From contig NZ_CP108370.1 of assembly GCF_035953295.1 (NCBI RefSeq), positions 1,426,001 to 1,490,000 on the forward strand: a stretch of DNA of 64,000 bases. Reading direction: 5' to 3'. Of the stretch, positions 37,048 through 47,866 are shown piece after piece; positions within the stretch are counted from its first letter, which is position 1, and every line of letters begins with the position of its first letter. The position numbers and the translations under genes are program-made. This DNA comes from Streptomyces sp. NBC_01335 (GTDB lineage Bacteria; Actinomycetota; Actinomycetes; Streptomycetales; Streptomycetaceae). Below the pieces are notes generated by a model. The model saw nothing but the letters and a program-made list of their open reading frames with translations, was not told the origin of the DNA and searched no databases.

Positions 37048-38070
37048 ATGAGCTCAGTCCCCCCGCCAGGACTCGACCCCGCCCTGCTGCGCGGCCATCT
37101 CGACCGCGAGCGGCCGGGGCTGGTGAGCGGACCGCTCGAAGCCCGGCTCATCGAGGGCGGCCGGTCGAACCTGACGTACACCGTCACCGACTCCGTCCGC
37201 ACCTGGGTGGTCCGCAGACCCCCGCTGGGCCATGTCCTCGCCACCGCGCACGACATGAAGCGCGAGCACCGGGTGATCGACGCCCTGCACCCGACCGCGG
37301 TGCCGGTACCCGAGGCGGTGCTGCTCTGCGAGGACGACTCCGTCATCGGGGCGCCGTTCTACGTCATGGAGTACGTGGAGGGCACCCCCTTCCGCACCGC
37401 CGAGCAGCTCGCCCCGCTCGGCCCCGAGCGGACCCGGCAGGTGGTGCTGGGACTGGTGGACACCCTGGTGGACCTGCACGCCGTGGACCCGGCGGCGGTC
37501 GGGCTCGGCGACTTCGGACACCCCGAGGGCTTCCTCGACCGGCAGCTGCGGCGCTGGGGAAAGCAGCTGGACGCCTCGCGCAACCGCGAGCTGCCCGGCA
37601 TCGACGAACTGCACGCCGGCCTCGGCCGCGCGCTGCCCGACTCGCCCGCCCCGACCGTGGTGCACGGCGACTACCGCCTGGACAACGTGCTGATCGGCGC
37701 CGACGACTCCGTCAAGGCCGTGCTCGACTGGGAGATGTCCACCCTCGGCGACCCGCTCACCGACCTCGGGCTGCTGGTGATGTACAGCTCCGACCTGGGG
37801 CTTCCCCGGTCGCCCGTCTCCACGACGAGCGGCGCCCCGGGCCACCCCTCCCCCGCCGAGCTGATCGAGCGCTACGCCGCCGGCTCCGGCCGCGACACCT
37901 CCGCCCTCTCCTGGTACACCGCGTTCGCGTGGTTCAAGCTCGCCGTGATCCTGGAGGGCATCCACTACCGCTACACCCTGGGCCAGACGGTCGGCGCGGG
38001 CTTCGACCGCATCGGCGAACTCGTCCCCCTCTTCATCGAGCACGGCCTCACCACCTTCCAGGAAGGCTGA
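37048..38070 (+). CDS. Phosphotransferase family protein (APH/ACAD10-kinase type)
   Basis: The 340-residue kinase-fold protein holds the Brenner-type motif VVHGDYRLDNVLI and the metal-binding LDWEMSTLGDPLTDLG. ATG 37048 has GGAGG nine bases upstream. An acyl-CoA dehydrogenase gene starts eight bases after its stop. The same pair is fused in animal ACAD10/11 and paired in bacterial 4-hydroxy-acid catabolism (LvaA with LvaC), in which the kinase phosphorylates 4-hydroxyacyl-CoA. That role is inferred here from context. Confidence 0.86.
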   Translation: MSSVPPPGLDPALLRGHLDRERPGLVSGPLEARLIEGGRSNLTYTVTDSVRTWVVRRPPLGHVLATAHDMKREHRVIDALHPTAVPVPEAVLLCEDDSVIGAPFYVMEYVEGTPFRTAEQLAPLGPERTRQVVLGLVDTLVDLHAVDPAAVGLGDFGHPEGFLDRQLRRWGKQLDASRNRELPGIDELHAGLGRALPDSPAPTVVHGDYRLDNVLIGADDSVKAVLDWEMSTLGDPLTDLGLLVMYSSDLGLPRSPVSTTSGAPGHPSPAELIERYAAGSGRDTSALSWYTAFAWFKLAVILEGIHYRYTLGQTVGAGFDRIGELVPLFIEHGLTTFQEG

Positions 38071-38078
38071 TCACCCGC

Positions 38079-39293
38079 ATGGACTTCGCATTCGACGCCC
38101 GTACCGAGGAGCTGCGCGCCAGGCTGCTCACCTTCATGGACGAGCACGTCCACCCGGCGGAGAAGACCGCCGAGGAGCAGCGGGCGGGGCTCGCCTCGCC
38201 CTGGGAGACCCCGCCGGTGGTGGCGGAGCTCAAGGCCGAGGCGCGTCGCCAGGGTCTGTGGAACCTCTTTCTCCCGGACGCCGAGCACGGTGCGGGACTG
38301 ACCAACCTCCAGTACGCGCCTCTCGCCGAAATCAGCGGCCGTTCGCCGCAGTTGGCGCCGACCGCGCTGAACTGCGCGGCACCGGACACCGGGAACATGG
38401 AGGTGCTCCACCAGTTCGGCACGGATGCCCAGAAGAAGCAGTGGCTGGAGCCGCTGCTGGCGGGCGAGATCCGTTCGGGGTTCGCCATGACGGAGCCCGA
38501 GGTGGCCTCGTCCGACGCGACCAACATCGAGACCCGGATCACGCGCGACGGCGACGACTACGTCATCAACGGCCGCAAGTGGTACATCTCCGGGGCGATG
38601 AACCCGGACTGCGCGATCTTCATCGTGATGGGCAAGACCGACCCGGACGGCGAGGACATCCGCCGCCAGCAGTCGATGATCCTGGTCCCGCGCGACACCC
38701 CCGGCCTCGAAGTGCGCCGCGCCATGCGGGTGTACGGGTACGAGGACCACTGGCACGGCGGGCACGCCGAGCTCGTCTTCACCGACGTCCGGGTGCCGGT
38801 GGCCAACCTGATCGGCGAGGAGGGCGGCGGTTTCGGGATCGCCCAGGCGCGGCTGGGCCCGGGGCGCATCCACCACTGCATGCGGCTGATCGGCATGGCG
38901 GAGCGCGCGATCGAGCTGATGTGCCGCCGCGCGGTCTCCCGTACGGCCTTCGGCAAGCCGCTCGCCCAGCAGGGCGTGGTGCAGAACTGGATCGCGGACG
39001 CCCGGGTGACCGTCGAGCAACTGCGGCTGCTGGTACTGAAGACGGCCTGGCTGATGGACACCGTGGGCAACCGGGGAGCGCACACCGAGATCCAGTCCAT
39101 CAAGATCGCCACGCCCCGCGCGGTGCTCGGCATCCTGGACGACGCGGTGCAGCTGCACGGCGCCGGGGGCGTGAGCCAGGACTTCCCGCTCGCCGAACTC
39201 TGGGCGTCGGCAAGGACGTTGCGCCTGGCGGACGGACCGGACGAGGTGCACCAGCGTTCGCTGGCGCGGCGGGAGATCAAGAAGTACCTCTGA
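38079..39293 (+). CDS. Acyl-CoA dehydrogenase (ACAD10/11-like partner)
   Basis: The 404-residue flavoenzyme has GFAMTEPEVASSDATNIETRI, WYISGAMNPDCAIFIVMG and the C-terminal QLHGAGGVSQDFPLAELWASARTLRLADGPDEVHQRSLARREIKK (key HGAGGVSQD...DGPDEVH). These features place it with the ACAD10/11-like clade. ATG 38079 follows the kinase gene by eight bases; its GGAAGG lies inside that gene. With the kinase it probably processes hydroxyacyl-CoA. Confidence 0.88.
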   Translation: MDFAFDARTEELRARLLTFMDEHVHPAEKTAEEQRAGLASPWETPPVVAELKAEARRQGLWNLFLPDAEHGAGLTNLQYAPLAEISGRSPQLAPTALNCAAPDTGNMEVLHQFGTDAQKKQWLEPLLAGEIRSGFAMTEPEVASSDATNIETRITRDGDDYVINGRKWYISGAMNPDCAIFIVMGKTDPDGEDIRRQQSMILVPRDTPGLEVRRAMRVYGYEDHWHGGHAELVFTDVRVPVANLIGEEGGGFGIAQARLGPGRIHHCMRLIGMAERAIELMCRRAVSRTAFGKPLAQQGVVQNWIADARVTVEQLRLLVLKTAWLMDTVGNRGAHTEIQSIKIATPRAVLGILDDAVQLHGAGGVSQDFPLAELWASARTLRLADGPDEVHQRSLARREIKKYL

Positions 39294-39318
39294 CGGATGA
39301 CACCGCGAAGAGCCGGAA

Positions 39319-39356
39319 GGCCGGTGCGCGGGGCGCGCGTGCCCCGCGCACCGGCC
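39319..39356. terminator. Bidirectional terminator
   Basis: GGCCGGTGCGCGGGGC and its perfect complement form a 16-bp stem with a six-base loop, between the convergent acyl-CoA dehydrogenase and aminopeptidase genes. Confidence 0.88.
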
Positions 39357-39374
39357 GTCCGGGCGCGGCGTGCG

Positions 39375-41297
<1,923 letters not shown>

Positions 41298-42635
41298 ATG
41301 ACCACGGGTCAGGGCCAGGAACGCAGCGCGGGTCGCACCGGCGGCGCCGACCTCAGGAGCGGCACCACCGCGCGCAGTCGCCGGGGGTTCCTGCGGGCGG
41401 GTGGCGGGATCGTGGCGGCCGGCGCGCTGCCGCCGGTGCTCTCCGGGTGCTCGGGCGGCTCCGGCGACGGGCTGCGGATCGTGGGGGTCACCGACCAGCA
41501 GCAGCCGGTGGAGGAGCTGCTGAAGCTCTACCGCAGGAGCCGGCCCGGGGAGGCTTTCACCACCTCGTTCGCGCCGACCGAGCAGATGCAGACCGTGGTC
41601 CGCACGCAGCTCGCCGGGGGCAACGCCCCGGACGTGCACGCGGTGTACCCGGGCAGCGGCAGCGCGATGTCCATGGTCGAGCTGGCCAGGGCCGGGCTGC
41701 TCACCGATCTCAGCACGCAGCCGTGGGCGGCGAACATCCCGTCGGCCTTCGGTACGGCCTACCGGTACGAGGGGCACACGTACCTCTACTCGGCGGGCAG
41801 CTGCCTGATCGGCGCGATCTACAACAAGAGGGTGTTCTCCCGGGCCGGTGTGGAGCCGCCGTCGACCTGGCAGGAGCTGCTGGCGGTCTGTACGAGGCTC
41901 AGGGCGCGGGGCGTCGTGCCGATCGCGCTCGGCGCGCAGACGCCGTGGGTGACGCAGCTGATCAGTTACGCGCTGGTGCCCAACGCCGTCTACGCGCACA
42001 ACGCCCGGTTCGACGACGACATGGCCGCCGGCCGGACGTCCTTCCGCGACTCGGGCTGGGCCGATGCCCTGGGCCGGTACCAGGAGCTCCAGCGCAAAGG
42101 TTTCTTCAACGACAACCCCAACGGCACCACGTTCGAGCAGCAGACCGCGATGGTCGCCACCGGGAAGGCCGCGATGGCCGTCCAGGTCTCCGCGGTGCTC
42201 GGGGTGTTCCGGGAGGCCACCGAGAGCCCGGAGGACCTGGCGATGTTCCCCTTCCCGGGCGGCGACGATCCGGCGCGGCTGTGGATCCCGGCCGGGATCG
42301 TGGTCGGCCTCGGCGTCTCCGTACGGGCGAGGCGGGACCCCAGGGCCGCGGACTTCATCGCGTTCCTCGGGAAGCAGGAGAACATCGACCGCTGGGCGTC
42401 CGCCGTCTTCGCGATCCCGTTCCGGCGGGACGCGTCCACCACCGTCGACCCGGTCCTGGAGCCCTTCCTCCCGATCGTGGACGACGGGCGCGCCGTGCCG
42501 TTCATGGACCAGCGGTGGCCCAACGCCGAGGTGCAGCCCGCGCACTTCGCGGCCGTACAGGATCTGCTGTCCGGCGAGACGGACGTCCGGGGCGCACTCG
42601 GTCAGATGGACGACGCCTACCGGAGGGCCTCATGA
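41298..42635 (+). CDS. ABC transporter solute-binding lipoprotein (sugar type, Tat-exported)
   Basis: The 445-residue protein has a twin-arginine signal (SRRGFLRAGGG) and lipobox LSGC at about residue 50, so it should be anchored outside the membrane. SBP_bac_1 features include GNAPDVHAVYPG and YNKRVFSRAGVEPPSTWQELL. AGAAGGG precedes the ATG. It is the first gene of a three-gene operon. Sugar or oligosaccharide is the probable ligand. Confidence 0.9.
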   Translation: MTTGQGQERSAGRTGGADLRSGTTARSRRGFLRAGGGIVAAGALPPVLSGCSGGSGDGLRIVGVTDQQQPVEELLKLYRRSRPGEAFTTSFAPTEQMQTVVRTQLAGGNAPDVHAVYPGSGSAMSMVELARAGLLTDLSTQPWAANIPSAFGTAYRYEGHTYLYSAGSCLIGAIYNKRVFSRAGVEPPSTWQELLAVCTRLRARGVVPIALGAQTPWVTQLISYALVPNAVYAHNARFDDDMAAGRTSFRDSGWADALGRYQELQRKGFFNDNPNGTTFEQQTAMVATGKAAMAVQVSAVLGVFREATESPEDLAMFPFPGGDDPARLWIPAGIVVGLGVSVRARRDPRAADFIAFLGKQENIDRWASAVFAIPFRRDASTTVDPVLEPFLPIVDDGRAVPFMDQRWPNAEVQPAHFAAVQDLLSGETDVRGALGQMDDAYRRAS

Positions 42636-43660
42636 GCCGCTCGCTCCCCCAGCCCGAAGAGATCCAGCCCGAGGAGCCCCGAGCGGGGAAGACCGGCCCC
42701 GGGAGGACCGGCCCCACGGCTCGGCCGAGGAAGACCCCGCCCACGGTCCGGATCCAGCCACCGCAGACCCCGCGCACGCGCCCCGGCCGTGATCTCACCG
42801 TCCCGCCCTGGGGGTTCGTGGTCCCCGCGCTGGTGGTGTACGCGCTCGTGGTGCTCTACCCGAGCATCGCGGGCGTGGCGTACGCGTTCACCGACTGGTC
42901 CGGCATCGGCGACGCCTCGTTCGTCGGGCTGGCGAACTTCCGGGCGCTCCTGGACGACCAGCGGACCCTGGACTCCGTGGTCAACACGCTGCTGCTGACC
43001 ATCGCCGTGGTCGTCGTGCAGAACGTCGTGGGTCTGCTGCTCGCGCTGGGGGTCGACACCGGCATCCGGAGCAAGTCGCTGCTGCGGGTGGTGTTCTTCG
43101 CCCCGGCGGTCGTGAGCCCGGTGATGGTCGCGTTCCTCTGGAAGTACGTATACAACCCCGAGCCCACCGCCGGGCTCAACGGCCTGCTGGGGGCCGTCGG
43201 TCTCGGCGCCCTGCGGCAGGACTGGCTGGGCGATCCGTCGCTGGCGCTCTGGTCGGTGGCCGCGATGGTCGTCTGGCAGTACGCCGGGTACTCGATGGTC
43301 ATCTTCCTCGCCGGGCTCCAGGGGGTGCCGCCCGAACTCCACGAGGCGGCCAAGATCGACGGCGCCGGGACCTGGCAGCGGTTCCGCTACGTCACCTGGC
43401 CGATGCTCGCCCCGGCGCTGACCGTCAACCTCATGCTGTCGACCATCGGCGGCCTGAAGCTCTTCGACCAGGTGTACGCGGCCACCAACGGCGGCCCCGG
43501 TACCGCCAGCGAGACCCTGTCGACGGCCCTCTTCAAGGAGGCGTTCGTGTACGGCAAGTTCGGCTACAGCACCGCGGTGGCCCTGGTCCTCGCGCTCTTC
43601 GTCGCGGTGGTCTCCCTGGTCCAGCTCCGCTTCCTGCGCGCCCGGGAGGTGACCGCGTGA
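42632..43660 (+). CDS. ABC sugar transporter permease 1 (MalF-like)
   Basis: The 342-residue inner-membrane protein has a Pro/Arg-rich cytoplasmic N-terminus of about 50 residues, six membrane helices, and the EAA loop HEAAKIDGAGTWQRFRYVTWPML. Its ATG overlaps the upstream stop (ATGA). It pairs with the next permease. Confidence 0.92.
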   Translation: MSRSLPQPEEIQPEEPRAGKTGPGRTGPTARPRKTPPTVRIQPPQTPRTRPGRDLTVPPWGFVVPALVVYALVVLYPSIAGVAYAFTDWSGIGDASFVGLANFRALLDDQRTLDSVVNTLLLTIAVVVVQNVVGLLLALGVDTGIRSKSLLRVVFFAPAVVSPVMVAFLWKYVYNPEPTAGLNGLLGAVGLGALRQDWLGDPSLALWSVAAMVVWQYAGYSMVIFLAGLQGVPPELHEAAKIDGAGTWQRFRYVTWPMLAPALTVNLMLSTIGGLKLFDQVYAATNGGPGTASETLSTALFKEAFVYGKFGYSTAVALVLALFVAVVSLVQLRFLRAREVTA

Positions 43661-44556
43661 CCCCCACGAAGCCGGCGAACCCCGCCGACCCCGCGAAGCC
43701 GGCGAAACCCGCGAGGTCCGGGCAGTCCGTCCGCCGCCGCGCCCGCTGGGGGAGTTACGCCCTGGAGCTGGTCATGATCGCCGTCGCGGTCCTCTTCCTC
43801 TTCCCGGTGTACGCCCTGATCACGCTGGCGCTCAAGGAGCCCCGGCAGATCGCCGACTCCCCGCTGGGCCTGCCCGCCCCGCCGACCGCGCACAACTTCA
43901 CCCACGCCTGGTCGTCCGCCTCGCTGGGGCCGGCGCTCGTCAACAGCGCGGTGATCACCACCCTCAGCCTGCTGCTGCTGGTGGTGCTCGGCTCGACGGG
44001 CGCGTACTTCCTGGCCCGCCGGGCCCAGGGGCTCGGGTACGGGCTGTACATCCTCTTCCTGCTGGGCATCGTGCTGCCGTTCCAGCTGGGGATGATCCCG
44101 CTGTACAAGCTGGTCGACGGTCTCGGCTGGCTCGGTACGTACCAGGGGATGGTGCTCTTCTACACCGGCATCCAGCTGCCGTTCACCGTCTTCCTGTACA
44201 CCGGCTTCATCCGGACCCTGCCCGCCGACTACGCGCAGGCCGCGCTGATCGACGGGTGCGACCACCGGCAGGCGTTCACCCGGATCGTGTTCCCGCTGCT
44301 GCGGCCGATCACCGGCACGGTGATCATCCTGAACGCCGTCTTCGTCTGGAACGACTTCTTCACCCCGCTGCTCTACCTGGGCGGGTCGGCCAAGGAGACC
44401 GTGCCGGTGGGGGTGTTCTCCTTCGTCGGCCAGTACGTGTCCGACTACGGGCTCGTCTTCGCCGGACTGGTGCTGGCCGCGCTGCCGGTCCTCGTGGTGT
44501 TCCTGCTGCTCCAGCGGTACGTCATCAAGGGGTTCGCCGGGGGGCTCAAGGGCTGA
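43657..44556 (+). CDS. ABC sugar transporter permease 2 (MalG-like)
   Basis: The 299-residue permease has six helices and the EAA-loop equivalent AQAALIDGCDHRQAFTRIVFPLL, typical of MalG-type subunits (DGCDHRQAFTRI). GTG overlaps the previous stop (GTGA). No ATPase gene follows; streptomycete sugar transporters commonly share the MsiK ATPase encoded elsewhere. Confidence 0.92.
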   Translation: MTPTKPANPADPAKPAKPARSGQSVRRRARWGSYALELVMIAVAVLFLFPVYALITLALKEPRQIADSPLGLPAPPTAHNFTHAWSSASLGPALVNSAVITTLSLLLLVVLGSTGAYFLARRAQGLGYGLYILFLLGIVLPFQLGMIPLYKLVDGLGWLGTYQGMVLFYTGIQLPFTVFLYTGFIRTLPADYAQAALIDGCDHRQAFTRIVFPLLRPITGTVIILNAVFVWNDFFTPLLYLGGSAKETVPVGVFSFVGQYVSDYGLVFAGLVLAALPVLVVFLLLQRYVIKGFAGGLKG

Positions 44557-44575
44557 GCCTCCCGGTCGCGGGGGC

Positions 44576-45169
44576 TCACGGGCGGAGCGCCCTCAGCAGC
44601 AGGTCCGCGAGGTGGTCGGCGACCTCCTGCTTGGTGAGCGGCCCGTCGGGGCGGTACCAGGTCGAGAGGTGGTGGATCGAGCCGAAGTGGTAGTCGACCA
44701 CCAGGTCGGCGGGGCTGGCGAGGGAGAAGACGCCCGCCCGCTGCCCTTCCTCGATCAGGGCGCGGAAGCGCTCGTGGTAGCGGCGGCGTTCGACGCGTAC
44801 CTGCTTGTTCTTCTCCGGGCTCAGGTGGTGCATGGAGCGGAAGAAGATCGAGGCGTCGTCGAGGTTCTCGATGGTCGTCACGACCACGTCGGCGGCGGCG
44901 TCGCGCAGCCGCTTCTGCACCGGTGCGTCGGCGTTGGCGAAGGCGTCGAGGCGCTCCTGCTGCAGGCGGAGCACCCGGGCGTAGACCTCGTGGAGGAGGT
45001 CCTCCTTGGAGCCGAAGTAGTGGTAAAGGGCGCCCTTGGTGACCCCGGCGGCCTCGACGATCTCCTGGACGGAGGTGCGGTCGTACCCCTGCTCCGCGAA
45101 GAGGCGGGTGGCGGCGGCCAGCAGCCGTTGGGGAACGGGGACCCCATTCCCTTCCGTCGCCTTGGCCAT
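44576..45169 (-). CDS. TetR-family regulator of the SDR-FadD operon
   Basis: The 197-residue protein has a TetR helix-turn-helix (SVQEIVEAAGVTKGALYHYFGSKEDLLHEV) and a C-terminal domain like TetR_C acyl-CoA-responsive regulators (FFRSMHHLSPEKNKQVR). It lies 37 bases after fadD in the same direction, so it is probably the third gene of that operon and autoregulated. ATG 45169 is chosen over GTG 45178 because AGG sits eight bases upstream. Confidence 0.88.
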   Translation of the reverse strand: MAKATEGNGVPVPQRLLAAATRLFAEQGYDRTSVQEIVEAAGVTKGALYHYFGSKEDLLHEVYARVLRLQQERLDAFANADAPVQKRLRDAAADVVVTTIENLDDASIFFRSMHHLSPEKNKQVRVERRRYHERFRALIEEGQRAGVFSLASPADLVVDYHFGSIHHLSTWYRPDGPLTKQEVADHLADLLLRALRP

Positions 45170-45206
45170 CGCCGCCACCTGCCCTTCGTCTCACCGTGAA
45201 CCTGTT

Positions 45207-46898
45207 CTAGTGCGAGGAACGCAGTTCCCGTCTGAGGATCTTCCCACTCGCCGTCTTCGGCAGCTCGGCCAGGATCTCGACCTGGCGCGGGTACTTGTAC
45301 GCGGCGAGGCGTTCCTTGCAGTACGCGCCCAGCTCGTCGGGGGCCACCTCGGCGCCGGGCCGGAGGCTGACGTAGGCGCGGACCGTCTCGCCGCGGTAGG
45401 TGTCGGGGACGCCGACGACGGCGGCCTCGCGTACCGCGGGGTGGGTGTAGAGGACGTCCTCCACCTCGCGGGGCCAGACCTTGAACCCGGAGGCGTTGAT
45501 CATGTCCTTCTTGCGGTCCACGACGTAGAGCCAGCCCTGGCGGTCCATGAAGCCGATGTCGCCGGTGCGCAGTTCGCCGTCGGGGAAGGCGGCCGCGGTG
45601 GCCTCGGGGAGGTTCCAGTACCCCGACACGACCTGGGGGCCGCGTACCGCGATCTCGCCCTGCTCGCCGAGCGGCACCTCCGCGCCGGTCTCGTCGAGGA
45701 TGCGGACGAGGGTGTCCGGGCCGGGCACGCCCACCGACAGGGTGCCGGAGACGGGGTCGACGGGGGCTTCCCGGTGCGGGGGTACGGCGGCGCAGGGGGC
45801 GGTGCACTCGGTGAGGCCGTAGCCGTTGCGGATGTACGGGCCGAAGCCCGCCCGGAACTTCTCCACCAGTGCGGGCGGCAGCGGTGCGCCGCCGGAGGAG
45901 ATCACCGCGAAGGATGCGAAGTGGGCGGGGGTGGCGTCGGGGTGGGCGGCGAGCGCCATGAAGGCGGTGGAGGGGCCGACGGTGTAGGCGGGGCGGTGGG
46001 TGGCGAAGGCTTCGAGGACCACGCTCGCCTCGAACCGGTAGGCGAGCACGAGGGTGCCGGCGTTGGCGAGGCAGGCGGCGAGCTGGCAGACCATGCCGGT
46101 GATGTGGAAGAGCGGGGCGAGGGCGAAGTAGGAGGCGCCCTCGGGGATCGGGTGGTCCTTGCGCTGGCGTTCGGCGTTGACCATGACGTTGCCGTGGGAG
46201 TTCATCGCCCCCTTGGGCTTCCCGCTGGTGCCCGAGGTGTAGCTGATCAGCGCGGTGTCGGCGGCGGTGGGCTCACGGCCGGCGGGGGCGGCGAGTCCCT
46301 TGCGGGCGACGGTCACCAGGTCGTCGGTGCCGTCGGGGACCGGCAGCCGCTCGAAGCCGAGGACGCGCGGGTCGTTCTCGGTCTGGAGGTCGAGTTCGCA
46401 GGCGGTGACGGCGATCGTGACGCCGGGCGCGGCGGCCGCGGTGTCGCGCAGGTACGACTCCCAGGCCCGGTCCGAGCAGAAGAGCGCGCTCACTCCGGCG
46501 TCCGCCAGGACGTGCGCGACCTCGCCCGCCTTGTACATGGGGTTGAGCGGTACGACGGTGGCGCCCGCCTTCCACGCGCCGAGCAGGGCGAGGACGAAGT
46601 GCGGGGTGTTCTGGAGCATGATCGCGACGCGGTCGCCGCGCCGCAGGCCCCGGGCGGCGAGGTGCCCGGCGACGGAGTCGCTGAGCGCGTCGGTCTCGCG
46701 GTAGTCGAGCCGTCCGTCGAAGTAGGCGAGGGCGGTGTGTTGGGGGGCGCGGGCGACGGCGTCCCGGAAGGCGTGCACCAGCGTCTCGGCGGGCTCGACG
46801 GGGGTGAGCTGCGTCGCGGAGAGCAGCCCGGTCCAGGGCTTCGCGGTGTACGGGGACGGGGCCGTGTCCGGGGTGGTCGTGTCCGGGGTGGTGGTCAT
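45207..46898 (-). CDS. Acyl-CoA synthetase (AMP-forming)
   Basis: The 563-residue ligase activates a carboxylic acid as acyl-AMP and then acyl-CoA. AMP-binding motif YTSGTSGKPKGAM, GYGLTE, YWNLPEAT, TGDIGFMD, and the catalytic Lys in LPKTASGKILRREL are present. Its ATG overlaps the SDR stop codon (ATGA). Substrate is likely a medium or long acyl chain. An N-terminal Thr/Pro-rich tail is family-atypical but in frame. Confidence 0.92.
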   Translation of the reverse strand: MTTTPDTTTPDTAPSPYTAKPWTGLLSATQLTPVEPAETLVHAFRDAVARAPQHTALAYFDGRLDYRETDALSDSVAGHLAARGLRRGDRVAIMLQNTPHFVLALLGAWKAGATVVPLNPMYKAGEVAHVLADAGVSALFCSDRAWESYLRDTAAAAPGVTIAVTACELDLQTENDPRVLGFERLPVPDGTDDLVTVARKGLAAPAGREPTAADTALISYTSGTSGKPKGAMNSHGNVMVNAERQRKDHPIPEGASYFALAPLFHITGMVCQLAACLANAGTLVLAYRFEASVVLEAFATHRPAYTVGPSTAFMALAAHPDATPAHFASFAVISSGGAPLPPALVEKFRAGFGPYIRNGYGLTECTAPCAAVPPHREAPVDPVSGTLSVGVPGPDTLVRILDETGAEVPLGEQGEIAVRGPQVVSGYWNLPEATAAAFPDGELRTGDIGFMDRQGWLYVVDRKKDMINASGFKVWPREVEDVLYTHPAVREAAVVGVPDTYRGETVRAYVSLRPGAEVAPDELGAYCKERLAAYKYPRQVEILAELPKTASGKILRRELRSSH

Positions 46899-47662
46899 GC
46901 GCGGGTCCCCTTCTCCCAGGTGCGCTGGAGTTTGTTCATGCCGCCGATCCAGTGGTCCGGATCCTCGGCCCTGGCCCGGTAGTAGCCGGCCACTTCGGGG
47001 TGGGGCAGGACGAGGAAGCGGTCCTTCGCGATCGCGTCGAAGAGCGCGTCGGCGACGGCGTCCGGCTCGATGGCGGTGGGGGCGAGGACGAGTTCGCCGG
47101 CCGATCCGGCGGCGGTGAGCATGTCGGTCCGTACGCCCTGCGGGCAGATCGCGTGGACCTTGATCCCCCGGTGGCGGTAGGTGAGTGCGAGCCATTCGGC
47201 GAAGGCGACGGCCCCGTGCTTGCTGACGCTGTAGGGCGCGGCGCCGATCATCGTCAGCAGGCCCGCGGCGGAGGCGGTGGTGACGAACCGGCCGCTGCCG
47301 CGCTCCAGCCACTCGGGCAGCAGGGCGCGGGCCGCGCGGACGTGGGCCATCACGTTGACGTCCCAGGCGGCGGCCCACACCTCCTCGTCGGCGAAGACGT
47401 CACCGGGCGAGGCGAGTCCGGCATTGGCGCAGAACACGTCGACGGTGCCGTCGAGGGCGTCCTTGGCGGCGTCCACGATCCCGGAGGCGTCCCCGGCGAT
47501 CGCCGTGCCGCCGATCTCCTGGGCGAGCGGCTCGATCCGTGCGGCGCCGAGGTCGTTGACGACCACCCGCGCACCCTCGGCGGCGAATCTCCGGGCCAGG
47601 GCGGCGCCGATGCCGCCTCCGGCTCCCGTGACCACTACGCCGGCGCCTTGCACCGTACTCAT
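46895..47662 (-). CDS. Short-chain dehydrogenase/reductase
   Basis: The 255-residue SDR has cofactor motif VTGAGGGIGAALARRF, NAG (CANAGLAS), catalytic Ser and YSVSKHG. It begins the SDR-fadD-tetR operon. AGGCAG precedes the ATG. It probably oxidises or reduces a hydroxyacyl intermediate related to the FadD product. Confidence 0.9.
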   Translation of the reverse strand: MSTVQGAGVVVTGAGGGIGAALARRFAAEGARVVVNDLGAARIEPLAQEIGGTAIAGDASGIVDAAKDALDGTVDVFCANAGLASPGDVFADEEVWAAAWDVNVMAHVRAARALLPEWLERGSGRFVTTASAAGLLTMIGAAPYSVSKHGAVAFAEWLALTYRHRGIKVHAICPQGVRTDMLTAAGSAGELVLAPTAIEPDAVADALFDAIAKDRFLVLPHPEVAGYYRARAEDPDHWIGGMNKLQRTWEKGTRA

Positions 47663-47698
47663 CGGGTCCTGCCTCTCTGCACGACTTCCCCAGCAGAC

Positions 47699-47711
47699 TA
47701 ACCAGTCGGTA
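47699..47711. promoter_or_regulatory. Candidate TetR site upstream of the SDR gene
   Basis: TAACCAGTCGGTA is an imperfect palindrome (outer pairs TA/TA and ACC/GGT) located 37 bases before the SDR start codon, in the gap shared with the NamZ gene. It is the best candidate for the operon's own TetR regulator. Confidence 0.45.
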
Positions 47712-47866
47712 TGTGATCGGGGAAGGGGTCGGGGGAAGGTCTGGTGTTCTGCCCAGCCGATGGGGGCCGGGCTTGTGAATCCGCCCGCCCGAGATCGTTC
47801 CGTACGGGCCCCCCGCGCGCTAGCGTGCATGCCCATGACAGTCCGCGCGATCATGGAGGTGGCTGG

